DNA of 64,000 nucleotides from SZUA-100 sp965248135 (lineage in GTDB: Bacteria > Pseudomonadota > Alphaproteobacteria > Rhizobiales > Rhizobiaceae). Both the position numbers and the translations under genes were made by a program. The DNA is taken from contig CBDFIN010000012.1 of assembly GCA_965248135.1 (NCBI GenBank), positions 1,116,001 through 1,180,000 on the forward strand, given 5' to 3'. Below, piece by piece: positions 51,814 through 59,911 of this stretch (positions within the stretch are counted from its first letter, which is position 1; the number at the start of each line of letters is the position of its first letter). The notes below the pieces were generated by a model, which was given only the letters and a program-made list of their open reading frames with translations, was not told the DNA's origin and did no database searches.

Positions 51814-52273
51814 GCAATGCTTGCGACGCCTCGTCTACCATTTGATAGGCCGTTTCAAAGCCTTTGCGGCCCCCGACATAGGGATCAGGAATTATTAACG
51901 CCTTGCCCAGCGCCAATTGCATAAACAGCCCTATCTGGGCCTTTGATCCTGCCGGCTGCAGTGCTGTCACATCATCAATATTGGCGTAATCCATGCAGAC
52001 AATATGGTCGAACGTTTCAAAATCATGGCCGTTGATCTGACGGCAAGTCTGATTGCTGATATCGACGCCATGGTGCCGCGCGACTTTTATGGCACGCCTG
52101 TCGGGCGGTTTGCCCACATGCCAGGAACCGGTCGCGGCCGAATCAATATCGAACGCTGCCTGCCTGCCGGCTTCTGTCACCACATGGCGAAACACCCCTT
52201 CGGCCAGCGGCGAACGACAGATATTGCCCAGACAAATGAACAATATGCCGATTGGTGAGATGGTTTTTGTCAT
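51794..52273 (-). CDS. Low-molecular-weight protein tyrosine phosphatase family
   Basis: 159 residues. The phosphate loop ILFICLGNICRSPLAEG contains the C(X)5R(S/T) active site. The general acid Asp lies in IPDPYVGG. It dephosphorylates phosphotyrosine proteins or, in some relatives, small phosphates. It is convergent with thpR and separate from the SDR gene by about 40 bases. Confidence 0.92.
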   Translation of the reverse strand: MTKTISPIGILFICLGNICRSPLAEGVFRHVVTEAGRQAAFDIDSAATGSWHVGKPPDRRAIKVARHHGVDISNQTCRQINGHDFETFDHIVCMDYANIDDVTALQPAGSKAQIGLFMQLALGKALIIPDPYVGGRKGFETAYQMVDEASQALLKKLNS

Positions 52274-52314
52274 AATATGTGCATTGTCTGTGATGACTGA
52301 TCGATAATCGTCAC

Positions 52315-53100
52315 CTATCTCGGTGCCAAGCGAATGGCGCCATCAAGGCGGATGGATTCACCGTTCAACATGGCATTTTCGCAGATATGCTGCACCAGAC
52401 GGGCATATTCCGATGGTTCGCCAAGCCGCGCTGGAAACGGCACACTGGCGCCGAGTTTTTCCATCGCCTCCCTGGGCAGGCCCTCAACCATCGGGGTGCG
52501 AAACAACCCCGGCAAAATGGTGCAAACGCGAACGCCATCACGCGCAAGATCACGGGCAATCGGCAGGTTCATGCCAAGCACGCCGCCCTTTGAGGCCGAA
52601 TAGGCGGCCTGACCGATCTGACCATCGGTTGCCGCGACCGATGCGGTGGTGACCATCACACCACGTTCGCCGTCGGTGGTAATCGGCTCTGCATCCAACA
52701 TGCCAGCCGCCGATTGGGCAATCATGTTAAAGGTACCGATAAGATTGACCTTCACCACGGTGGAAAAGGAGGCAAGATCATGGGCCAGCACTGCTCTGGT
52801 CTTGCGGTCACGGGCGACCGTCTTGCGGGCAATGGCGATGCCGGCACAACTGACTAAAATGCGCTCTTGACCATGGACAGCGCGTGCCGCCGCAAGGCCG
52901 GCAGCAACACTGTCATGCTCGCTGACATCAACCTTGGCAAAGACGCCGCCAATATTGTCAGCAATTTTTTGACCACGGCTGGCATTCATGTCGAATATCG
53001 CCACTTTGACGCCGTTTTCGGCCAATAGTCGCGCGGTTGCCGCGCCAAGGCCCGAGGCACCGCCGGTAACAATTGCCGCAATATCTGATCCCAGTTTCAT
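52315..53100 (-). CDS. Short-chain dehydrogenase (HSD10/3-hydroxyacyl-CoA dehydrogenase type II-like)
   Basis: 261 residues. The Rossmann motif TGGASGLGAATA near residue 12 and acidic FDMNAS after strand two indicate NAD specificity. The catalytic Tyr and Lys are in YSASKGG, with Ser in VTTASVAA. The end of the protein (GLFRTPMVEGLP, then ESIRLDGAIRLAPR) matches the HSD10-like group that oxidises 3-hydroxyacyl-CoA. The neighbouring genes do not reveal a pathway. Confidence 0.88.
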   Translation of the reverse strand: MKLGSDIAAIVTGGASGLGAATARLLAENGVKVAIFDMNASRGQKIADNIGGVFAKVDVSEHDSVAAGLAAARAVHGQERILVSCAGIAIARKTVARDRKTRAVLAHDLASFSTVVKVNLIGTFNMIAQSAAGMLDAEPITTDGERGVMVTTASVAATDGQIGQAAYSASKGGVLGMNLPIARDLARDGVRVCTILPGLFRTPMVEGLPREAMEKLGASVPFPARLGEPSEYARLVQHICENAMLNGESIRLDGAIRLAPR

Positions 53101-53213
53101 GCGTTTTCTCCGGAATTTGAGATTGCAGCCAACCTAGCCGAAAACCGCCACTTCACAAGATGAACTTGAACCGGCCCGGTATTATTCCCATATTTTATGT
53201 AAGGAGGGATGTC

Positions 53214-53624
53214 ATGAGTTCTAAAGTCAAGGACGTGCTGATAGGCGAAATTCTGGAGCCGGGCGATGAGGATCGCCAGCAAAAACGCGAGCGCAATGTG
53301 CGGGAGAAATTTTGGCTGACCGTCAAACGCGCCGCCAGCAAGCTGCCCTTGGTGGACGAAGTGGTCGCTGCCTATTTTTGCGCCCTGGATCCTCAAACAC
53401 CGACCCGCGTGCGGGGTATCCTGCTTGCAGCGCTCGCCTATTTTGTTCTGCCGCTCGATCTGTTGCCGGATTTTTTTGCCGTTGTCGGCTTTAGCGATGA
53501 TGTTGCTGTGTTAACTGCAGCGATTGCCGCAGTCAGTACCAATATAACCGATGCCCATCGCAGCGCGGCTAAAAAGGCGCTCAATGACGGCCTAGTTGAC
53601 GAGGACAGTCCCTCAAATACGTAG
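53214..53624 (+). CDS. DUF1232 (YkvA-like) small membrane protein
   Basis: About 136 residues from the ATG at 53214, which follows AAGGAGGG; an earlier start at 53160 is unlikely. The DUF1232 core YFVLPLDLLPDFFAVVGFSDD near residue 80 is plain, flanked by a hydrophobic helix and a charged N-terminus. The function of the family is unknown. Its last 12 bases overlap the convergent oxidoreductase gene. Confidence 0.88.
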   Translation: MSSKVKDVLIGEILEPGDEDRQQKRERNVREKFWLTVKRAASKLPLVDEVVAAYFCALDPQTPTRVRGILLAALAYFVLPLDLLPDFFAVVGFSDDVAVLTAAIAAVSTNITDAHRSAAKKALNDGLVDEDSPSNT

Positions 53625-54587
53625 AAGCACCTTGCCCTTAACCGTGCGGGCGGTGATCTTTTCGATCGCCTGCCGGGTGTTTTCGAGCGCAAAAACCTCA
53701 TCAATATGCGGCCGCAACGATCCATCAGCCAGCCAGTTGAGCAGATCCCTGATATTGGCCTGATTGCCTTTCGGGTCAAATTGGGTGAATGCCCCCCAAA
53801 ATACGCCGCGCAGATCAGCTGATTTGAGCAGTGGCAGATTGAGCGGTATTTTGGCAATTTCGCCGATGGCGAAGCCGATGACCAGAAACCGGCCATAGGT
53901 TCCGATTGCCCTGAAAGCGGCTTCCGAATAGGCGCCGCCGACAGGGTCGTAGATCACATCAACCCCTTTGCCATCTGTCAGCTCCTTAAGCCGGCTTTTC
54001 AAATCCTCATTGGAATAATTCACCAGTTCATCGGCACCACATTGTTCACAGAAATTGAGTTTTTCATCCGACGAGGCGCAGGCGATAACCCGCGCACCGA
54101 TGATTTTGCCCAACTCCACCGCTGACTGGCCAACCCCGCCCGAAGCGCCCAGCACGGCAAGCGTTTCGCCCGGCTGCAGCTGTGCCCGGTCCTTTAGGGC
54201 ATGAAAGCTGGTGCCATAGGTGACCAAAATACAGGCCGCATGTTCATCACTGACCCGATCAGGAACCATTGTCAGCTGTTGTTCTGGAAGGGCTATATAT
54301 TCCCTGGCACAACCCGATGTCAGATAACCACAAACACGGTCGCCGGTTGAAAAACCCTCCACCTGATCGCCAACCGCCTCCACCGTGCCAGCCATTTCAG
54401 CTGCGGGCGAAAATGGCCGCGGTGGTTTGGTTTGATAACGGTCTTCGATAATCAGACTGTCAAAAAAGTTCAGTGCTGCAATGTTGACCTTGACCAAAAC
54501 CTCGGCCGGCCCCGGAGCAGGTTTATCGATTTCCTCCAGTACCAGCGAGGAAGGCGGACCGGGTTGGTGGGACAGAATGGCTTTCAT
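53613..54587 (-). CDS. Quinone oxidoreductase-like zinc-independent MDR protein
   Basis: About 324 residues from the ATG at 54587 (CAGGAGAAA upstream). A GroES-like N-terminal half is followed by a Rossmann half with LAVLGASGGVGQSAVELGK and DVIYDPVGG. The metal-binding Cys/His residues of zinc alcohol dehydrogenases are not evident, so it fits the NADPH:quinone oxidoreductase branch. It ends at VLRI by convergent overlap with the DUF1232 gene. Confidence 0.88.
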   Translation of the reverse strand: MKAILSHQPGPPSSLVLEEIDKPAPGPAEVLVKVNIAALNFFDSLIIEDRYQTKPPRPFSPAAEMAGTVEAVGDQVEGFSTGDRVCGYLTSGCAREYIALPEQQLTMVPDRVSDEHAACILVTYGTSFHALKDRAQLQPGETLAVLGASGGVGQSAVELGKIIGARVIACASSDEKLNFCEQCGADELVNYSNEDLKSRLKELTDGKGVDVIYDPVGGAYSEAAFRAIGTYGRFLVIGFAIGEIAKIPLNLPLLKSADLRGVFWGAFTQFDPKGNQANIRDLLNWLADGSLRPHIDEVFALENTRQAIEKITARTVKGKVLLRI

Positions 54588-54679
54588 GTTTTTCTCCTGG
54601 CAAATGGTCTGCAATTGGACAATTGCCAAACCAGCCAGTATTCAATCACGGCTAATTCAGTTGTTCAATCGGAGAAACC

Positions 54680-55249
54680 ATGCAGGCGCGCGGATATTTT
54701 GGCATTGGCGTTGAGGGAATATCCAAACCGATGAACTTTGGTAATCTTTCTCGTACCGCCTATGGCTTTGGTGCAAGTTTTGTTTTTACCGTCGCTCCGG
54801 GCAGGCGCATCGAAGCGCCACAATCGGACACCACCCGCAGTCAGGATCATATGCCTTGGTATTCGTTCAACGACGTCACATCGATGTGCTTGCCAGACAA
54901 ATGTCAGCTTGTCGGCATTGAACTTGTTGACGATGCGATTGAGTTGCCGAGTTTCCGCCATCCAACCCGTGCCGCCTATGTGCTGGGGCCGGAGGGCGGA
55001 TCGCTGTCGCCAGAAATGATCGATGCCTGCCGTTTCGTGGTCAAGATTCCGACCCGTTATTGCGTTAATGTCGCCACCGCCGGGGCGATCATCATGTATG
55101 ACCGCGTGCAGTCGCTTGGCCGTTTTGCCGAGCGACCGGTCAGAGCCGGAGGGCCGGTCGAGCCGATGCGTCCGCCCAATCATGGCAAGCCCCTATTCGA
55201 GGGAGGCCGTCGGTTACCGGCAAAGAAAACCCGCGACCGCCGGATTTAA
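54680..55249 (+). CDS. SpoU/TrmH-family RNA methyltransferase
   Basis: 189 residues. SPOUT motifs are visible: KPMNFGNLSRTAYGFGAS (motif 1), AAYVLGPEGGSLSPEM (motif 2) and VKIPTRYCVNVATAGAIIMYD (motif 3, with the knotted SAM site). It lacks the N-terminal extension of RlmB and so is a compact TrmH/TrmL-like enzyme. The basic tail (KKTRDRRI) may bind RNA. Substrate unknown. Confidence 0.88.
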   Translation: MQARGYFGIGVEGISKPMNFGNLSRTAYGFGASFVFTVAPGRRIEAPQSDTTRSQDHMPWYSFNDVTSMCLPDKCQLVGIELVDDAIELPSFRHPTRAAYVLGPEGGSLSPEMIDACRFVVKIPTRYCVNVATAGAIIMYDRVQSLGRFAERPVRAGGPVEPMRPPNHGKPLFEGGRRLPAKKTRDRRI

Positions 55250-55479
55250 AACGTTGCTTTGGGTACCGATAGGCCAAATTATTGCCGTTTTTAAGATGCA
55301 TCGAATAGGCCGTGGTCTACTATGTGTCGTTACAAGGGTTCAACATGGACAGGACTGAGTTTTCTTAAAACTGTTCATGTTTTAGTAAGGGGTATTAAGG
55401 CACATTAACGCCCAAGCTGGCCGCCACAGGCCCGCCGCGCCGAAAGCATGTACATTAATTGGAATACCGGTGGAGAAAG

Positions 55480-55995
55480 ATGCAGATTTCAAAAATCATA
55501 ACCGTTTCAATCGCAGCGCTGGGCATCACAGCGGTTATGGCATCGCCCGTGCTGGCGCAGACGCCGACCGAGATCAAAAAATACAAAGCCTGGGTGGCCT
55601 ATAGCTACAATCAGGACGGCAACAAGATCTGCTACATTCTTTCTGTCCCGACCAAAAAGGAACCAGCAGACCGCGATCACGGCGATATTTTTTTCCTGGT
55701 CAGTCAAAAACCTGGGCAAAACGTTTCCTATGAGCCGCAGGTAGAAGTCGGCTATCCGTTCAAATCGGGTTCAAAGGTCATTGTCGATATTGATGGTAAG
55801 ACGTTCACCATGTTTACCAAGGGCAAGAATGCTTGGGTTGAAAACGCCGCACAGGAGCCGGCACTGGTGAAGGCGATGCGCGCCGGACAGTCGATGAGTG
55901 TGTCGGGCAAATCGCGGCGCGGCACGGGAACTTCTTATACCTATTCCCTTTCCGGCGTGACCGCAGCGCTTGAAGAAATTGGCCGGTGCAAGTAA
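55480..55995 (+). CDS. Invasion-associated locus B (IalB)-family protein
   Basis: About 171 residues from the ATG at 55480 (GGAGAAAG upstream). A Sec signal peptide (KIITVSIAALGITAVMASPV, cleaved after LAQ) precedes the IalB domain with KAWVAYSYNQDGNKICYI and a C-terminal Cys (EEIGRCK), a likely disulfide pair. IalB-like proteins are periplasmic and common in Hyphomicrobiales, where they often lie near rlmN. A terminator follows at 56075. Confidence 0.85.
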   Translation: MQISKIITVSIAALGITAVMASPVLAQTPTEIKKYKAWVAYSYNQDGNKICYILSVPTKKEPADRDHGDIFFLVSQKPGQNVSYEPQVEVGYPFKSGSKVIVDIDGKTFTMFTKGKNAWVENAAQEPALVKAMRAGQSMSVSGKSRRGTGTSYTYSLSGVTAALEEIGRCK

Positions 55996-56074
55996 TCTGA
56001 CCCTCGCTAGCAGGGATCTTTCATTGACGGTTTGAAGACGCAAATTCCGGGCAACACGGTTTACAGCCCGACAC

Positions 56075-56114
56075 AAAACCGGCGTTGCCAAAGAAGTGGG
56101 GCCGGTTTTGTTTT
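56075..56114 (+). terminator. Rho-independent terminator after the ialB-like gene
   Basis: AAAACCGGC and GCCGGTTTT form a 9-bp stem with a 17-base loop, followed by GTTTT. It lies about 80 bases after the ialB-like stop and upstream of rlmN on the same strand, so it separates the two transcripts. Confidence 0.75.
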
Positions 56115-56205
56115 GGCCGAATTTTAGCGGCGCTTGTACTTTGTTGGCCAGTTTGCCATATGATGACCAACCGGTTTTCCGTTTATTCACCTCCCAGGAC
56201 TATCG

Positions 56206-57432
56206 ATGGCTGTCTCTCTCGATCTTGCAAAATCCCCCGTAGGGGTCGATGCCGGACTTGTCGCCAACAAGCCCATACCATCCCTTATTGGTTTGAGACG
56301 GCCAGAAATCGCCTCAGCGCTTTTCGCTGTCGGCGTGCCGGAAAAACAGTTGCGCATGCGGGTCAACCAGATTTGGCAATGGATTTATGTGCGTGGCGTT
56401 ACCGAATTCGGCGCCATGACCAATATTGGCAAGGAACTGCAACAGCTGCTTGGCGAGCGATTCTCGATTGCCCGGCCGGAAATTGTCGAGGAACAAATAT
56501 CGGATGACGGTACCCGCAAATGGTTGTTTCGTTTTCCCTCGCGCGGCGCCGGCAAGCCGGTCGAAGTTGAAACGGTTTATATCCCAGAAGAAACCCGCGG
56601 TACATTGTGCATTTCGAGCCAGGTAGGCTGCACACTTACTTGCACGTTTTGTCACACCGGCACCCAGAAACTGGTGCGAAACCTGACAGCGGAGGAAATT
56701 CTCCTGCAATTGATGGTGGCCCGTGACAAACTCGGCGATTTTGCCGGTTCCAAAACCCCAAATGGCAAGCATCACCAACCCGACAGCCGCAAGGTTTCCA
56801 ACATTGTCATGATGGGCATGGGCGAGCCGCTGTATAATTTCGACCATGTGAAAAAGGCGCTGCTGATTGCTATTGATGGCGACGGATTGGCCCTGTCGCG
56901 CCGCCGCGTGACCCTTTCAACTTCCGGCGTGGTGCCGCAAATTGCGCGTGCCGGCAAAGAAATCGGCGTCATGCTGGCGGTCTCGCTGCATGCAACGCGT
57001 GATGAGCTGCGAAACGAGCTGGTGCCGATAAATAAAAAATATCCACTGGCCGAATTGCTCGACGCCTGCCGCAATTATCACGGCGCCAGCAACGCGCGGC
57101 GTATTACCTTTGAATATGTCATGCTTAAGGATGTTAATGACAGTCTTGAGGATGCAAAGCAGCTTGTGCAATTGCTGAAGGGCATTCCGGCCAAGATCAA
57201 TCTCATCCCGTTCAATCCCTGGCCCGGTTCCCCCTGTCAATGTTCAAGTTGGGAGCGGATTGAGCAATTCGCCGATTTTATCAATAAAAACGGCTATGCC
57301 TCTCCCATCCGCACCCCGCGCGGCCGTGATATCTTGGCCGCTTGCGGGCAATTAAAATCAGAATCCGAACGGTTGCGGATTAATGAGCGCCTGGCGCTTG
57401 AGGCAATGATTGCCGGCCACGGCGAGGAATAG
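56206..57432 (+). CDS. rlmN: Dual-specificity 23S rRNA/tRNA m2A methyltransferase RlmN
   Basis: 408 residues. The radical-SAM cluster motif CTLTCTFCHTG (CxxxCxxC) lies near residue 140. The N-terminal helical domain reads FAVGVPEKQLRMRVNQIWQW. GMGEPLYNFDHVKKA and the two methyl-transfer cysteines (VGCT-type region and SPCQCSSW) are as expected. It methylates A2503 of 23S rRNA and A37 of some tRNAs. It is convergent with argG. Confidence 0.95.
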   Translation: MAVSLDLAKSPVGVDAGLVANKPIPSLIGLRRPEIASALFAVGVPEKQLRMRVNQIWQWIYVRGVTEFGAMTNIGKELQQLLGERFSIARPEIVEEQISDDGTRKWLFRFPSRGAGKPVEVETVYIPEETRGTLCISSQVGCTLTCTFCHTGTQKLVRNLTAEEILLQLMVARDKLGDFAGSKTPNGKHHQPDSRKVSNIVMMGMGEPLYNFDHVKKALLIAIDGDGLALSRRRVTLSTSGVVPQIARAGKEIGVMLAVSLHATRDELRNELVPINKKYPLAELLDACRNYHGASNARRITFEYVMLKDVNDSLEDAKQLVQLLKGIPAKINLIPFNPWPGSPCQCSSWERIEQFADFINKNGYASPIRTPRGRDILAACGQLKSESERLRINERLALEAMIAGHGEE

Positions 57433-57465
57433 TTGAATAGCAAACGGTTCAGGTTCATTTTGTCA

Positions 57466-58689
57466 TCAACGCCGCCGCGCAGCAAGTGTTCTAAGGCGCA
57501 GGGCATTCAGTTTGATAAAGCCATGCGCGTCCTGTTGATCATAGGCACCCGCGTCGTCTTCAAAGGTCACCAGTTCCGCAGAATAAAGCGACTTGTCACT
57601 TTCACGCCCGACAACCATGACATTGCCCTTGTAGAGTTTAAGGCGCACCTTTCCCTCCACATGCTGTTGGCTGTGATCGATTGCCGCCTGCAGCATTTCT
57701 CGCTCCGGTGAAAACCAGAAACCATTATAGATCAGTTCTGCATAGCGTGGCATCAGTTCGTCTTTCAAATGCATGGCACCGGCATCCAGCGTAAGCGATT
57801 CCATCGCCCGGTGGGCCTGTAACAGGATCGTGCCACCCGGTGTTTCATAAATACCGCGCGACTTCATGCCGACAAACCGGTTTTCCACCAGATCGATGCG
57901 GCCGATGCCATTGTCACGGCCATAGTCGTTCAACCGGGCGAACAAAGTGGCGGCGGAGAGCCTCTCGCCATTAACAGCAACCGCATCGCCGCGTTCGAAC
58001 TCGATGTCGATATCTGTTGCCTTGTCCGGTGCCTGTTGCGGATCGATGGTGCGTTGGAAAACATAATCGGGTGGCATAACAGCCGGGTCCTCCAGCACTT
58101 TTCCTTCCGAGGATGAATGCAACATGTTGGCATCAACAGAAAACGGGGCCTCACCCAGCTTATCCTTTGGCACCTGGATTTGATGCAATTCGGCAAAACT
58201 GATCAAATCGGTGCGTGATTTAAATTCCCAGTCACGCCACGGGGCGATGATCTTGATATCCGGATTGAGCGCATAGGCCGCCAGTTCGAAACGCACCTGG
58301 TCGTTGCCCTTGCCGGTGGCACCATGGGCGATCGCATCGGCACCGGTCTTTCGGGCAATTTCAATCAGCCGTTTGGAAATCAGTGGTCGGGCAATCGACG
58401 TACCAAGCAAATAAACACCCTCATATAGAGCGTTGGCGCGAAACATCGGAAACACGAAGTCGGTGATAAATTCCTCACGCATATCCTCGATGTAGATTTC
58501 CTTGATGCCGAGCATTTCGGCCTTGCGCCGCGCCGGTTCCAGTTCGTCACCCTGGCCAAGATCGGCGGTAAAGGTGACGACCTCTGCCTGGTATTCACTC
58601 TGCAGCCACTTCAAGATGATTGATGTATCAAGGCCGCCCGAATAGGCCAGCACCACCTTGTTGATGTCAGTTTTGTCAAATTTACTCAT
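57466..58689 (-). CDS. argG: Argininosuccinate synthase ArgG
   Basis: 407 residues, normal length. The ATP PP-loop VVLAYSGGLDTSIILKWLQ lies near the N-terminus. The citrulline/aspartate region GATGKGNDQVRFELAA and the C-terminal GIYETPGGTILLQAH are conserved. It ligates citrulline and aspartate in arginine synthesis. It is convergent with rlmN with a 33-base gap, an arrangement familiar from Hyphomicrobiales. Confidence 0.97.
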   Translation of the reverse strand: MSKFDKTDINKVVLAYSGGLDTSIILKWLQSEYQAEVVTFTADLGQGDELEPARRKAEMLGIKEIYIEDMREEFITDFVFPMFRANALYEGVYLLGTSIARPLISKRLIEIARKTGADAIAHGATGKGNDQVRFELAAYALNPDIKIIAPWRDWEFKSRTDLISFAELHQIQVPKDKLGEAPFSVDANMLHSSSEGKVLEDPAVMPPDYVFQRTIDPQQAPDKATDIDIEFERGDAVAVNGERLSAATLFARLNDYGRDNGIGRIDLVENRFVGMKSRGIYETPGGTILLQAHRAMESLTLDAGAMHLKDELMPRYAELIYNGFWFSPEREMLQAAIDHSQQHVEGKVRLKLYKGNVMVVGRESDKSLYSAELVTFEDDAGAYDQQDAHGFIKLNALRLRTLAARRR

Positions 58690-58809
58690 GGTCTGCCTTT
58701 ATGCATGCTTTGGCGTCCGTAAAACGCCTCTTGGCTTGATTTTGGCGGCACTTTAACCGGATTGTATTTTCGTACAAGGTGCAGCATCAAGTGGAGAGAG
58801 ACCTGTCCA

Positions 58810-59598
58810 TCAATCACGAGTACCGATGGCAACTCGATTGGACCGGCGCGCCAGACTTTCAAACCGCTTTTGAAAGAAGCCGGTGGCGAGCACGACGCGC
58901 AAAAGAAAATAGACACAAAGGGTAATGAGCACCGACAAGACCACGTCAGAAAGGAAATGACGGCCATAGGCGACGCGCAGTCCAGCAAAAAATATCGTGT
59001 AACATCCTACGGCGATACCCGCTGGCCAACGCCATCTTGACGGCACGAATACCAGCAGGGTGACCAGCCACGCTGCACTCGACGCTTCTCCCGAGACGAA
59101 TGAGCAGTTGGTGTTGCAATAATCGGTGATTGTTCCCGGCAACACAAATGGATGATCACCACCGAACTCCCGCACCTGATATGGCCGCGGGCGACCCCAT
59201 TGACCTTTCAATATCAGGTTTATCAGCAGCAATGTTGCCAGCCCGATGGTTCCAAACGACAGACTGACATCTTTAACGAAGCCAGCACGCGTGTGATGGC
59301 GGAAATACAGATCGTAGTTCAACCAACCGAATAGCAACATGCAGAGGATATAGGGGACTTTCAGACTGGCTTCCCGCAGCGCCTCTAGATACCAGATGTA
59401 CTGCACTGGAAAATTATCACATTCCCGCTTCTCATCACCCGGCACGCATGAGTTTTCAACGAACGACAACCGGCTGACTTGCAGATCCCATTCCGGCATG
59501 GCACGAAAAATCATCAGCGTAGCCACCGTCACGGCAATAGTTATCGCCAGTTGCAGCCTGGCATTGGTGGCAAACGATGATTGCAGATTGGTGGGCAT
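58810..59598 (-). CDS. PAP2-superfamily membrane phosphatase
   Basis: About 262 residues from the ATG at 59598 (a TTG precedes it). Five or six membrane segments. Phosphatase motifs are KGQWGRPRP (K-x6-RP), a second motif CSFVSGEASSA in place of PSGH (Glu in the His position, as in several alphaproteobacterial members I recall), and RVAYGRHFLSD (R-x5-H-x3-D). Its substrates are probably lipid phosphates or pyrophosphates of the envelope. LpxE-like activity is possible but unproved. Confidence 0.85.
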   Translation of the reverse strand: MPTNLQSSFATNARLQLAITIAVTVATLMIFRAMPEWDLQVSRLSFVENSCVPGDEKRECDNFPVQYIWYLEALREASLKVPYILCMLLFGWLNYDLYFRHHTRAGFVKDVSLSFGTIGLATLLLINLILKGQWGRPRPYQVREFGGDHPFVLPGTITDYCNTNCSFVSGEASSAAWLVTLLVFVPSRWRWPAGIAVGCYTIFFAGLRVAYGRHFLSDVVLSVLITLCVYFLLRVVLATGFFQKRFESLARRSNRVAIGTRD

Positions 59599-59631
59599 CA
59601 AAAGCTAAACCAAAGGCTTGAACAGCTGTTT

Positions 59632-59827
59632 TATAGCATGATTACCTTAAAGTGATCATGCCTCATCAAGAGCGATTGAAGCCCGATGTACAAATTGATG
59701 AAATCAATTTGCGGGGTGGAACCGACCGGCGCCCTTGCGCCGCCCCAGCGGAGGCCCGGGTGTAGCCCAAAATGGCCGTGAGCGAAGAGAGTACTGATCG
59801 AATCATTTTGAAAGTGTCCAGCTATAG
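59632..59827 (-). repeat. Dispersed repeat R1, copy d (full length)
   Basis: The most complete minus-oriented copy: TATAGCATGATTACC at the left, the palindrome AAATTGATGAAATCAATTT, a GC-rich centre (GACCGGCGCCCTTGCGCC), GGCCGTGAGCGAAGAGAGTA and TTTTGAAAGTGTCC, ending in CTATAG. It fills two thirds of the 313-base gap between the PAP2 and TIGR02302 genes. The remaining 84 bases show no gene or clear signal. Confidence 0.8.
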
Positions 59828-59911
59828 GTGACCGGGCGTGATTGGGGGAATTTTAATGTAAAAGCAAGCCTTGTCTGTCGGTTGATAAAACAAGCGCGAT
59901 AAAATGGTTGC

